DNA of 64,000 nucleotides from the NCBI GenBank assembly GCA_003443635.1, contig CP031964.1, positions 2,760,321 through 2,824,320 on the forward strand, written 5' to 3'. This document shows positions 1 through 8,092 of this stretch, piece after piece (position 1 is the first letter of the stretch; each line of letters opens with the position of its first letter). The notes beneath the pieces were generated by a model, which was given only the letters and a program-made list of their open reading frames with translations, did no database searches and was not told the origin of the DNA. The DNA is from Flavobacteriaceae bacterium (GTDB lineage Bacteria; Bacteroidota; Bacteroidia; Flavobacteriales; Flavobacteriaceae). Position numbers and translations under genes: made by a program.

Positions 1-40
1 TCTCTAGAAATCAACGATTCTTATCGAACAATAATTGTTG

Positions 41-48
41 TACTTTTG
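41..48 (+). promoter_or_regulatory. candidate -7 promoter box
   Basis: TACTTTTG matches the Bacteroidota -7 consensus TAnnTTTG and lies 20 bases before the ATG at 68. No convincing -33 TTTG is seen upstream, so this is a half-supported promoter for the HAD-map-methyltransferase run. Confidence 0.4.
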
Positions 49-67
49 TGGGCATATTTCATAGTTT

Positions 68-475
68 ATGAATTTTAGTGACAGATTTATTATAGCCATA
101 GATTTTGATGGTACCATTGTAGAAGATGCTTACCCTAATATAGGTAAGCCAAAGATCTTTGCTTTTGAAACATTAAAAAAATTACAGAATGATGGTCATA
201 GGCTTATCCTATGGACCTATCGTTGTGGAAAAAAACTAGAAGAAGCTGTTTTATTTTGTAAAGAAAATGGTATTGAATTTTATGCTATAAATAAAAGTTT
301 CCCTGAAGAACAATACACAAATGATGTAAGCAGGAAAATTAATGCAGATTTATTTATAGACGATCGTAATATAGGAGGGTTTAAAGGTTGGGGAGAAATC
401 TATCAAATGCTAACAAATACTAAATTAAATATACCACAAAAAAAGAAAGGTATTTTTTCCTTTTTAAAACGTTAA
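68..475 (+). CDS. small HAD-superfamily hydrolase
   Basis: This 135-residue protein belongs to the haloacid dehalogenase superfamily, whose members are mostly phosphatases. Motif I is DFDGT, with D12 and D14 as the nucleophile and acid/base pair. A motif II-like ILWTYR segment and a late DLFIDDRN segment supply the second acidic cluster. No large cap domain is present, so it resembles the compact HAD proteins common in Bacteroidota. The stop lies directly before the ATG of map, with one base between them, so the two are probably co-transcribed. The substrate cannot be read from the sequence. The family call is firm and the exact reaction is unknown. Confidence 0.8.
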   Translation: MNFSDRFIIAIDFDGTIVEDAYPNIGKPKIFAFETLKKLQNDGHRLILWTYRCGKKLEEAVLFCKENGIEFYAINKSFPEEQYTNDVSRKINADLFIDDRNIGGFKGWGEIYQMLTNTKLNIPQKKKGIFSFLKR

Positions 476-476
476 G

Positions 477-1301
477 ATGATTATAGTAAAAACCAAAGAA
501 GAAATAGAGTTAATGCGTGAAAGCGCACTAATTGTATCAAGAACTTTAGGCATTATTGCTAAAGAGGTAAAACCTGGTGTTACAACATTGCAGTTAGATA
601 AAATGGCTGAAGAGTATATTCGTGATCAAGGTGCAGTTCCGGGTTTTCTGGGGTTATACGATTTCCCAAATACTTTATGTATGAGTCCTAACTCACAAGT
701 AGTACATGGTATTCCAAATAATACACCTTTAGAAGAAGGAGATATTATTTCTATTGATTGTGGTGCTATTAAAAATGGTTTTTACGGGGATCATGCTTAC
801 ACGTTTGCAGTTGGTGAGATTGCTTCTGAAACTAAAAAATTACTTCAAGTTACCAAAGAATCTTTATATAAAGGAATTCGTGAGTTTAAAATAGGGAATC
901 GTGTAGGTGATGTTGGTTATGCCATACAGCAGTATACCGAAAGTTTTGGTTACGGTGTGGTTCGAGAATTAGTAGGTCACGGGCTTGGTAAGACCATGCA
1001 TGAAGATCCAGAAATGCCAAACTATGGACGTCGTGGTCGTGGGAAAAAATTTGTAGAAGGGATGGTTGTTGCTATTGAGCCTATGATTAATTTAGGAACT
1101 CAACGCATTAAACAGCATCGAGATGGTTGGACAATTACTGCTCTAGATGGAAAACCGAGTGCGCATTTCGAACACGATGTTGCCATTGTAAATGGTAAAC
1201 CAGAACTACTTTCAACATTTGCTTATATTTATGATGCTTTAGGTATCAAGAGTGATGAAGAGGATGAGTTTCGGCAAAAAAAGTTAACCTTTAGCAGTTA
1301 A
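477..1301 (+). CDS. map: type I methionine aminopeptidase
   Basis: This cytoplasmic metalloprotease removes the initiator methionine from new proteins. The 274-residue length fits type I enzymes. All five metal ligands can be placed: the two aspartates in IDCGA and FYGDHAYTF, the histidine in GHGLGKTMHEDP, the glutamate in IEPMINLG, and the last glutamate in FEHDVAI. There is no N-terminal zinc-finger extension. The gene sits between a HAD protein (one base upstream) and a methyltransferase (10 bases downstream) on the same strand, which suggests one transcript. Unlike the arrangement in many bacteria, no ribosomal-protein genes or infA are next to it. The assignment is very secure. Confidence 0.95.
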   Translation: MIIVKTKEEIELMRESALIVSRTLGIIAKEVKPGVTTLQLDKMAEEYIRDQGAVPGFLGLYDFPNTLCMSPNSQVVHGIPNNTPLEEGDIISIDCGAIKNGFYGDHAYTFAVGEIASETKKLLQVTKESLYKGIREFKIGNRVGDVGYAIQQYTESFGYGVVRELVGHGLGKTMHEDPEMPNYGRRGRGKKFVEGMVVAIEPMINLGTQRIKQHRDGWTITALDGKPSAHFEHDVAIVNGKPELLSTFAYIYDALGIKSDEEDEFRQKKLTFSS

Positions 1302-1311
1302 CAATATTCTG

Positions 1312-2076
1312 TTGAAAAAAGTTTTTAAAATAATTCTCAATATAGTTCCTAGGCCTTTATTAATTAGGTTAAGCTATATAGTGCGCCCTATTTTGGCCTT
1401 AATCTTAAAAGGAAATAAATATATAGACCCTATAGATGGTAGAGGGTTCAAGATATTTTTACCTTATGGTTATGGCAATCAACGTAATAACGTTTTATCT
1501 CCTTCTACGTTATCATTAGAACGTCACAGGTTATTATGGTTGTATTTAAAAAATGAAACGGATTTCTTTTTTGCTAAAAAGAAAGTATTGCATTTTGCGC
1601 CAGAACAAGCGTTTTATAAACGATTTAAAAAAATGAAACATCTGGAATACACAACTACAGATTTGTATTCTCCTTTAGCAGATGTAAAAGCTGATATTTG
1701 TAACCTTCCATTTAAAAACAATAGTTATGATATTATACTCTGCAATCATGTATTAGAACATATTCCTGATGATACAAAGGCTATGCAAGAATTATATCGT
1801 GTATTAAAACCTGGTGGAATAGGAATCTTTCAAATCCCTCAAGATTTATCTAGAGCAATTACTTTTGAAGACGATAGTATTACCGATAAAAAAGAGCGTG
1901 CAAAGGTCTTTGGGCAATATGATCATGTTCGTGTGTATGGCCGTGATTATTTTGATAAGTTGAGAAGTATCGGTTTTAAAGTAAAAGAAATAGATTATAC
2001 CACTACATTTACAGAAGAAGAAGTTTCTAAATATTGCCTAGCAAAAGGAGAAATTATCCCTGTAGTTTCTAAATAA
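1312..2076 (+). CDS. class I SAM-dependent methyltransferase
   Basis: This 254-residue protein is a Rossmann-fold methyltransferase of the Methyltransf_11 type. The degenerate glycine-rich motif is VLHFAPEQ. DICNLPFKNNSYDIILCNHVLEHI covers motifs II-III and RVLKPGGIGIFQIP covers the post-motif region. The first 35 residues are hydrophobic and basic and could associate with the membrane. The start is a TTG 10 bases after the map stop; no ATG follows for a long stretch in frame, so TTG is the best choice. The acceptor is unknown. It converges with apbE, leaving one base between the two stops. Confidence 0.8.
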   Translation: MKKVFKIILNIVPRPLLIRLSYIVRPILALILKGNKYIDPIDGRGFKIFLPYGYGNQRNNVLSPSTLSLERHRLLWLYLKNETDFFFAKKKVLHFAPEQAFYKRFKKMKHLEYTTTDLYSPLADVKADICNLPFKNNSYDIILCNHVLEHIPDDTKAMQELYRVLKPGGIGIFQIPQDLSRAITFEDDSITDKKERAKVFGQYDHVRVYGRDYFDKLRSIGFKVKEIDYTTTFTEEEVSKYCLAKGEIIPVVSK

Positions 2077-2077
2077 A

Positions 2078-3055
2078 TTAATCTTCTGGAAAATTATTTA
2101 ATGCTAACGTTTCCAATTCTTTAGATTCATTTTCAAAAATTAAAAACACTTTAAGTTCAGGATGAGTATTTAAAAACTCTGTTATTTGCTCAATTCTCAT
2201 GGCCTGAAACGCTGTAGCATAAGCATCAGCTATCATACAATTATCGGCAATAACAGAAACACTTAACACATTAGTTTTACTAGGATATCCTGTTTTTGTA
2301 TTTATAATATGGGCGTAACGATTTCCATTGTCATCTATTTTAAATTTTCGATACGTCCCTGAAGTCGCCATAGATCTGTTGAGATCTATAGTTTTTAAAA
2401 TAGCTTGTTTTCCGTCAAAACGTGGTTGTTCAACGCCAACTTTCCATGATTGTTGTTTGTCAGTATTTCTACCCTTTACACGTAACTCTCCTCCTATTTC
2501 TACTAGATAATTTTCGATATTTTGACTATTCAAAAATTCAGCAATCATATCTACTCCATAACCTTTTGCAATAGCATTAAAATCTAGAAATGTATTTTCT
2601 AGTTTTAATATTTGATCATCTATCCGATTTACTTTATCAAACCCAACAAAAGTCATTAAGCTATCAATTTTCACACTATCTAGTTTTACAATATTATTTT
2701 CAGGGCCAAAATCCCAAGCGTTAACTACTGCTCCAATAGTAGGGTCAAAAACTCCATTTGTTTGTTCATAGATTTCTTTAGAAGTTTCGTATACTTTAAT
2801 AAAATGATCGTCTACAGTAACAGGTTCATTTCTATTTAATTTAGAGATATTTGAATTTACCTGATACGTAGACATCGATTTATTGATCTCATAAAATATA
2901 CTATCAAATTGTGTCTCAAAATCTGTCTTCGACTCGTATACTATAGAATAAGAAGTTCCAAAAACTGGACCTGAAATCATTTTGTTTTTTGGTACTTGTT
3001 TACAAGAAAAACATATTATTATAAAAAAATGAATTATGATTCTTTTCATAATCAA
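2078..3055 (-). CDS. apbE: FAD:protein FMN transferase lipoprotein (ApbE)
   Basis: ApbE transfers FMN from FAD onto threonine residues of target proteins, classically NqrB and NqrC. The 325-residue protein starts with a signal peptide ending in a lipobox (IICFSCK), so it is probably an exported lipoprotein facing the periplasm, where the NQR flavins are attached. Family segments present are DFNAIAKGYGVDMIAEF, VEIGGELRVKG, HIINTKTGYPS and DAYATAFQAM. The genome context fits: the nqr operon starts 3 kb away on the same strand and a small NQR-associated protein lies immediately upstream (six-base gap). The two NqrB/NqrC sites identified here are its likely substrates. Confidence 0.93.
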   Translation of the reverse strand: MIMKRIIIHFFIIICFSCKQVPKNKMISGPVFGTSYSIVYESKTDFETQFDSIFYEINKSMSTYQVNSNISKLNRNEPVTVDDHFIKVYETSKEIYEQTNGVFDPTIGAVVNAWDFGPENNIVKLDSVKIDSLMTFVGFDKVNRIDDQILKLENTFLDFNAIAKGYGVDMIAEFLNSQNIENYLVEIGGELRVKGRNTDKQQSWKVGVEQPRFDGKQAILKTIDLNRSMATSGTYRKFKIDDNGNRYAHIINTKTGYPSKTNVLSVSVIADNCMIADAYATAFQAMRIEQITEFLNTHPELKVFLIFENESKELETLALNNFPED

Positions 3056-3061
3056 TCTCTT

Positions 3062-3439
3062 TTAATTTAAGTTAGTTTCCAATACTTGAATACCATTATA
3101 CTCTATCAAATACTCTTTATTCAAGTAAATAGGCAATTCTTCTCCATCAGGATTTCCTAAGCCAACGCCTGCATACAGTACTTTTGCATCTTTTTCTCTA
3201 GCATGTTTTTTAAAGGTTTCCATCCATACTACATCATAATTATTGGGATTATCGGGAAGCATTACTGCTTTTACAATCACAAAAAAATATTGATTGTTTT
3301 TATCAATACAGACAAATTGTGGGTGTTTTTTTAGCTTACTATTAATGGCCACAAATTCGAAGCCTCGTTGTTCGAGATCTTTACCTACATGATTCATGGC
3401 TAGATTATGTAATTCTTGTTCGGTAAGAGGTGTATTCAT
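3062..3439 (-). CDS. small NQR-associated conserved protein
   Basis: This 125-residue soluble protein has no iron-sulfur, FAD or NAD motifs. It resembles small flavobacterial proteins that databases often label 'NADH-quinone reductase subunit F', apparently because they sit beside nqrF and apbE. It is not NqrF: the true NqrF is encoded at 5985-7292. The central stretch (FVIVKAVMLP, VVWMETFKKHA) suggests a small alpha/beta fold, possibly nuclease-like, but I see no diagnostic catalytic motif. It overlaps the DUF4846 gene by one base (TAATG) and lies six bases before apbE, so the three are translationally coupled. A role in NQR assembly is guilt by association only. Confidence 0.6.
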   Translation of the reverse strand: MNTPLTEQELHNLAMNHVGKDLEQRGFEFVAINSKLKKHPQFVCIDKNNQYFFVIVKAVMLPDNPNNYDVVWMETFKKHAREKDAKVLYAGVGLGNPDGEELPIYLNKEYLIEYNGIQVLETNLN

Positions 3440-4299
3440 TATTTAAATCGTACAAACTTTGAGCTTGCAAAGGTATAGCCTGGAATATTGATTTCCGAAT
3501 TTAATTCCAGTTTATGCCAAGGAGATATAGAAGGTTCTTCTAAATTTTTAAGCAAATGTACACTTTGAGCAGGTGTATTACCTTGAAATAGTAAAAAACG
3601 CCGCTCACCATTATCATTCACAATTACATCTGCGATCATAACAACGTGACCTGGTGAACCGCTAACAATCAACATATCTCCTATTTGCAACTCATCTATT
3701 GAATTTATTTTGTCTAATTCTTGAAATAACGATATTGTACCAGAATAAGTGAATATTAAATTTAAATACTTATAAAAATTAGTTTTAGAATGATTTTTAT
3801 AAGCCGTTTTATGAAAACTAACTTTATTGCCATTAATCTTAGGGCGATAACCTTCAGCATATTTTTGCCAAGAACAGTAATGTCCACTTGTAAAATTAAA
3901 TCCTATTTCGTCTTTTCGGTTATTATCCCATAAATACTCACTACGAATTCTAATTAGTGCATCTGCACATTGTTGTAATCCATTTTCAGGCACTGGAATA
4001 TCTAACACTCCATAATGTCCTATCTGATTAAAGTATAAACTCCCATCGTAATTAATAACTTTGGCTCCATAAGGTTTTAATTTATAATCTAAAATGTACT
4101 TTTGAAAAGATATATCTTGTAATAAATCTCTTTTAAACCCTTCTGGTAAAATTACTCTATCTTTTATTGTAAGTCCTTCTTTATTTATATAAGTAGCTTT
4201 GGTAACAACTGCAATGGCCATTTGTTTTACAGGTTTAAACTGAAATATTATAGTTACAATTGTTACAAGAATTAAAAGAATAATTACAATTTTCCTCAT
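3439..4299 (-). CDS. DUF4846 domain protein, predicted exported
   Basis: This 286-residue protein has an N-terminal hydrophobic segment (residues 4-20) that acts as a signal or anchor, followed by a soluble domain matching DUF4846. Features include DALIRIRSEYLWDN, the SGHYCSWQ segment and a late GDMLIVSGSPGHVVMIADV segment that resembles an NlpC/P60-like or CHAP-like His-containing core (C142 region plus GHVVMI). That resemblance would suggest a papain-like hydrolase acting in the envelope, but it is inferred from motif shape only. It is the first gene of the DUF4846-small protein-apbE run. The activity is undetermined. Confidence 0.65.
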   Translation of the reverse strand: MRKIVIILLILVTIVTIIFQFKPVKQMAIAVVTKATYINKEGLTIKDRVILPEGFKRDLLQDISFQKYILDYKLKPYGAKVINYDGSLYFNQIGHYGVLDIPVPENGLQQCADALIRIRSEYLWDNNRKDEIGFNFTSGHYCSWQKYAEGYRPKINGNKVSFHKTAYKNHSKTNFYKYLNLIFTYSGTISLFQELDKINSIDELQIGDMLIVSGSPGHVVMIADVIVNDNGERRFLLFQGNTPAQSVHLLKNLEEPSISPWHKLELNSEINIPGYTFASSKFVRFK

Positions 4300-4325
4300 A
4301 TATTATGTAAAACGTCACTAGGTAG

Positions 4326-4333
4326 TAATTTTG
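4326..4333 (+). promoter_or_regulatory. possible -7 promoter box
   Basis: TAATTTTG fits the TAnnTTTG consensus in the 163-base divergent gap between the DUF4846 and DUF6090 genes. It would leave a long leader of about 120 bases before the ATG at 4463, which weakens the call. Just before that ATG, CTTGT at 4445-4449 and ACAAG at 4455-4459 form a short inverted repeat that could fold over the start region. Confidence 0.25.
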
Positions 4334-4462
4334 TATATAACAAATAAAATTTGTAAGGTTATTATCTTAATAACATATAACATTTTTATATCTTTAACTA
4401 CTGATAATTAATCTTTATCAACCCAAAACCATTAACATCGTCTGCTTGTAATTAACAAGTCA

Positions 4463-5251
4463 ATGATTCAACTCTTCCGAAAGATTCGGCAAAATCTACT
4501 ATCTCAAAATAAATTTTCAAGATACCTTTTTTATGCCATTGGTGAGATTATTTTGGTTGTGATTGGTATTTTAATAGCCATACAGATTAATAATTTAAAT
4601 GAAAGTAGAAAAATTAGAACTGTAGAAAATGGATATTTGAAACAGCTTGTAATTGACCTCAAAGAGAATGAAATACTTTGGAAAGAAACATTGGATCGTA
4701 AACAGAAACAATTAGAAGCTTCACATGCTTTCTTAAACATGCGATTTAGTAAGAATCAAGATACGATTATGAAGATCATGCCTCATTTTTCTAATCTAGG
4801 AACTTGGGAAGACATTAATATCAACCAAGTTACTTTTAGTGAAATGGTAAGTAGTGGAAACTTAAATATCATTAGCAATGACTCTATAAAAATTAAATTA
4901 CTAAGCCTAGATAAGTTATACAAAGCAATTTTAAATCGTCAAGATGTTATAGAAGCAGAATATCGAGCTCGCATCCTTGAACCTATTATGGCTATCTTAA
5001 ACACTACTAATATATTACCACAAAATAATAAACAAAGTAAGATTATAAAACGTTTCTTGTCTCAAAATGAAATGTCTTTTTATGCCGATGAATTTAAAAA
5101 AGATATGATTTCTTTACTCAACGATAAAGTATTTATGAACGGAGTAATTGGAATTGATTTTAATGCTGACACTCAATTTAAAGAATTTATACAAGCCAAA
5201 GAGAAGGTAAATAATCTTATTACTTTAATTGAAAAAGAATTAGAGCAATAA
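4463..5251 (+). CDS. DUF6090 family membrane protein
   Basis: This 262-residue protein has the hallmark N-terminus of DUF6090 proteins: a basic amphipathic segment, one transmembrane helix (about residues 24-42, ending VVIGILIAIQIN) and the NLNESRK motif. A long helical soluble domain with coiled-coil character follows. These proteins are abundant and often multicopy in Flavobacteriia and their function is unknown. The topology predicts a cytoplasmic N-terminus and a periplasmic helical domain, or the reverse. It is followed after nine bases by a secreted 171-residue protein, and the pair interrupts the minus-strand run between nqrF and the apbE group. Confidence 0.75.
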   Translation: MIQLFRKIRQNLLSQNKFSRYLFYAIGEIILVVIGILIAIQINNLNESRKIRTVENGYLKQLVIDLKENEILWKETLDRKQKQLEASHAFLNMRFSKNQDTIMKIMPHFSNLGTWEDININQVTFSEMVSSGNLNIISNDSIKIKLLSLDKLYKAILNRQDVIEAEYRARILEPIMAILNTTNILPQNNKQSKIIKRFLSQNEMSFYADEFKKDMISLLNDKVFMNGVIGIDFNADTQFKEFIQAKEKVNNLITLIEKELEQ

Positions 5252-5260
5252 TATAAAGCT

Positions 5261-5776
5261 ATGCAAAAAAAACATTTTATCATTACAACTTTCATTACCT
5301 GTTTATTTTTAAGTTCATCCATTTCTTTTGCACAAAGTGCAGAACAAAAGGCCATGAAAAAACTTTCATTTATGATTGGAGATTGGAAAGGTTCCGGAAC
5401 TAGTTATCCAAAAGAAAAAAATACACCTTATAATGTCATGAGTACAGTGCAGTATGATTTGGATGGAGAATTGATTGTTTTGCGACATCGCTCTATACGC
5501 AATAACAAAACTATTTTAGCTTTGCATACTTTAATCTATTACAACAAAGAAGATGGCTTTTACTATTACAATGCGTATAGAAGAAGTGGTGCACGACCTT
5601 TTAAATGCAAACTAAACGATGAAAAATTGATTTGTGAAATCAATGGAAACTATCGGCTTACGTTTCAACAAACCAAAAAAGGAGAATTTAATGAATTTGG
5701 ACAACGTTTAACTGATGGAAAATGGATCAAGAATTTTGAAGATATTTTACAACCCGCTTCAGAAGTTAAATTTTAA
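5261..5776 (+). CDS. secreted DUF1579-like beta-barrel protein
   Basis: The 171-residue product has a clear signal peptide, with a hydrophobic core from about residue 5 to 20 and a cut after SFAQ. The mature part opens with KKLSFMIGDWKGSGTS, the typical start of DUF1579/lipocalin-like proteins in which a 'GxWxG' strand begins a small barrel. Alternating polar and hydrophobic residues continue to the C-terminus, which fits beta structure. No catalytic motif is visible. It is probably periplasmic or outer-membrane associated and co-transcribed with the DUF6090 gene. The ligand is unknown. Confidence 0.6.
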   Translation: MQKKHFIITTFITCLFLSSSISFAQSAEQKAMKKLSFMIGDWKGSGTSYPKEKNTPYNVMSTVQYDLDGELIVLRHRSIRNNKTILALHTLIYYNKEDGFYYYNAYRRSGARPFKCKLNDEKLICEINGNYRLTFQQTKKGEFNEFGQRLTDGKWIKNFEDILQPASEVKF

Positions 5777-5780
5777 TTTG

Positions 5781-5865
5781 TTATTGTGAGAGTGCAGTAT
5801 GGCAATCTTTTTGAAATTGAATAAATAATAAACAGATTACTGTATCGCTTCACTCTTAGTAATAA
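5781..5865. repeat. REP-like imperfect inverted repeat
   Basis: Arms at 5781-5808 and 5834-5865 are imperfect reverse complements of about 30 bases separated by 25 bases. They share the cores GAGAGTGCAGTATGGCAATCT and AGATTACTGTATCGCTTCACTCTTA, read in opposite senses. This resembles the palindromic 'ATTGCGAG...GAAGC...GGCAATCT' repeats scattered between genes in many Bacteroidota. It follows the + strand 171-residue gene and may also stop or stabilise that transcript. Only one copy is recognised in the window. Confidence 0.5.
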
Positions 5866-5884
5866 TAAAATAGTACTATTTTTT

Positions 5885-5918
5885 AAAATAAAAAACCCAA
5901 CACATCATTCGTATTGGG
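5885..5918 (-). terminator. rho-independent terminator of the nqr operon
   Basis: On the minus strand, CCCAATAC (5918-5911) pairs with GTGTTGGG (5903-5896) across a seven-base loop, with one G-U pair. A run of T residues (5895-5885, broken by A) follows. It lies 67 bases after the nqrF stop, as expected for the operon end. The arms pair equally well on the + strand but the tail there is poorer. Confidence 0.7.
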
Positions 5919-5984
5919 CTTTATCTTTATTTAGATTCTGCATCAAGTGCAAAATAATAACTCTTGTTATATGACACTTAGCGT

Positions 5985-7292
5985 TTATCCACCAAAATCA
6001 TCAAATCGGATATGCTCATCTGGAATACCAAAATCTTCTCCCATTTTCTGTACCGCTTGATTCATTAGTGGAGGTCCACAGAAGTATAATTCAATATCTT
6101 CTGGAGACTCATGATGATTTAAATAATTATCAATTACACAATTATGTATAAACCCAACAAATCCATCTCCCGGCGCATCAATATTCTCTTTTACTTTCCA
6201 ATTATCTTCTTCCATTGGTTCAGATAATGCTAAGTAAAATTTAAAATTAGGAAACTCTCTTTCTAATTCGTTAAAGTGCTCTAAATAAAATAATTCACGT
6301 TTAGAGCGACCTCCATACCAATACGTTACTTTACGTCCAGTTTTTAAAGTTTTGAATAAGTGATATAAGTGGGAACGCATTGGTGCCATACCTGCTCCAC
6401 CACCAACATAAAGCATTTCAGATTCTGATTCATTAATAAAGAACTCTCCATAAGGTCCTGAGATAATTACTTTATCTCCTGGTTTTTGGTTAAATATATA
6501 TGATGATGCAATACCTGGATTTACATCCATCCATCCGTTTTTAGCACGATCAAATGGAGGTGTTGCTATACGTACATTTAGCATAATTTCGCGTCCTTCT
6601 GCCGGGAATGATGCCATAGAGTAAGCACGTTCAACAGTTTCTGTATTTTTCATTACCAATGGCCAAAGTTTAAACTTATCCCATTCTGCTTGAAATTTAT
6701 CAGGAGTTTCATGTTCTTCAGGATGTGCTGTAATGTCCATATCTGAAAACTTTACTTCACATTCAGGAATTTCAATTTGAATATATCCACCTGCTTTATA
6801 CCCCATATCTTCAGGGATTTCGACTACAAACTCTTTTATAAATGATGCTACGTTATAATTACGAACTACTGTAGCTTCCCATTTTTTAATACCAAATACT
6901 TCTTCAGGAATGGTAATTTCCATATCCTGTTTCACTTTTACTTGACATGATAAACGTGCTCCATGTGCCAATTCTTTACGGCTAAAATGAGGAGTCTCTG
7001 TTGGAAGTGCTTCTCCTCCTCCAGATAATACATGACATTCACATTGAATACATGTACCACCACCACCACATGCAGATGGTAAAAATATTTTATTCCCTCC
7101 TAAAGTAGATAATAGTGTTCCTCCAGATGCAACTTCTATTTCACGTTCTCCGTTAATAGTTATTTTTACTGGCCCAGAAGGCGATAATTTTTGTTTTACA
7201 AATAATAGTAATCCTATTAATATTAGGGATACCAGTAAAAATGCTGCTACCGTTGCTACTATTGTTCCTAGTGTACCTGCGGCTAAAATCAT
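5985..7292 (-). CDS. nqrF: Na+-translocating NADH:quinone reductase subunit F
   Basis: NqrF is the electron-entry subunit: it oxidises NADH and passes electrons through FAD and a 2Fe-2S centre to the membrane subunits. The 435-residue protein shows one N-terminal transmembrane helix (residues 5-33). The ferredoxin domain has ligands C75, C81, C84 and C116. The FAD site is RAYS at 222-225, the NAD-binding stretch is GGGAGMAPMRSH, and the C-terminal motif is LYFCGPP. Length and order match known NqrF proteins. It is the last gene of the operon, two bases after nqrE. Confidence 0.97.
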   Translation of the reverse strand: MILAAGTLGTIVATVAAFLLVSLILIGLLLFVKQKLSPSGPVKITINGEREIEVASGGTLLSTLGGNKIFLPSACGGGGTCIQCECHVLSGGGEALPTETPHFSRKELAHGARLSCQVKVKQDMEITIPEEVFGIKKWEATVVRNYNVASFIKEFVVEIPEDMGYKAGGYIQIEIPECEVKFSDMDITAHPEEHETPDKFQAEWDKFKLWPLVMKNTETVERAYSMASFPAEGREIMLNVRIATPPFDRAKNGWMDVNPGIASSYIFNQKPGDKVIISGPYGEFFINESESEMLYVGGGAGMAPMRSHLYHLFKTLKTGRKVTYWYGGRSKRELFYLEHFNELEREFPNFKFYLALSEPMEEDNWKVKENIDAPGDGFVGFIHNCVIDNYLNHHESPEDIELYFCGPPLMNQAVQKMGEDFGIPDEHIRFDDFGG

Positions 7293-7293
7293 G

Positions 7294-8019
7294 TTATTCG
7301 GCTACTTTTATATTATTAGCTAAGTCTTTTTTGTCGTCTTTCTCTTCTTCTTCAACATCTATTATTGTTGCTGCTTTTTCTTCTTTAACTGGTGCTTCAT
7401 CTCCTCCTGTTAACATTCCTCCAAAACTCATAAACCCTATTGCCATTAATCCAGTAATGATAAACGTAATTCCTAAACCTCTTAAAGGTGCTGGGACATT
7501 AGAGTATCTAATTTTTTCACGAATTGCAGCAATAGCAAGTATCGCTAAAAACCATCCAATTCCAGATCCTATACCATAAGTTGTTGCTAATCCTAAGGTT
7601 GGAATTTCACGTGATTGCATAAATAACGACCCTCCTAATATTGCACAGTTTACTGCAATTAAGGGTAAGAAAATCCCAAGTGAATTATATAATGAAGGTG
7701 AAAATTTCTCTACTACAATTTCTACTAATTGCACCATGGTTGCAATGGTAGCAATAAACATAATAAAAGATAAGAAACTTAAATCATAATCTGCATACTC
7801 AGGACCTAACCAAGTTAATGCTCCTGGTTGTAGTAAATATTGATCTAATAACCAGTTTAATGGTACAGTAATCGCTAGTACAAATATTACAGCAGCTCCT
7901 AAACCAACAGCTGTAGATACTTTTTTAGATACAGCAAGATATGAACACATCCCTAAGAATGTTGCAAATACCATATTGTCTATAAATATTGATTTAAAAA
8001 ATAATTCTAAATGTTCCAT
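7294..8019 (-). CDS. nqrE: Na+-translocating NADH:quinone reductase subunit E
   Basis: NqrE is an inner-membrane subunit with six helices that helps form the sodium path and an intramembrane iron centre. The N-terminal 200 residues match the family ([44 protein letters not shown]), with the conserved cysteines C25 and C126 in the two pseudo-symmetric helices. At 241 residues it is about 40 longer than the usual 198. The extra C-terminus is a charged tail rich in E, K and D that should sit outside the membrane. It precedes nqrF by two bases; the 73-base gap to nqrD is the largest in the operon. Confidence 0.95.
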   Translation of the reverse strand: MEHLELFFKSIFIDNMVFATFLGMCSYLAVSKKVSTAVGLGAAVIFVLAITVPLNWLLDQYLLQPGALTWLGPEYADYDLSFLSFIMFIATIATMVQLVEIVVEKFSPSLYNSLGIFLPLIAVNCAILGGSLFMQSREIPTLGLATTYGIGSGIGWFLAILAIAAIREKIRYSNVPAPLRGLGITFIITGLMAIGFMSFGGMLTGGDEAPVKEEKAATIIDVEEEEKDDKKDLANNIKVAE

Positions 8020-8092
8020 ATTTCAAGGTTTTGGGTTTTGGATTCTTGGCAAAAGATCTAAGATCTAATACCTATACCAAACACCTGTCTTT

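Noticed and set aside
3062-3439. Naming the 125-residue protein NqrF
   Set aside because: It lacks the 2Fe-2S, FAD and NAD motifs; the real NqrF with all of them is encoded at 5985-7292.
5173-5355. 60-codon minus-strand frame between the DUF6090 and secreted-protein genes
   Set aside because: It overlaps both real genes and its apparent content mirrors their codons.
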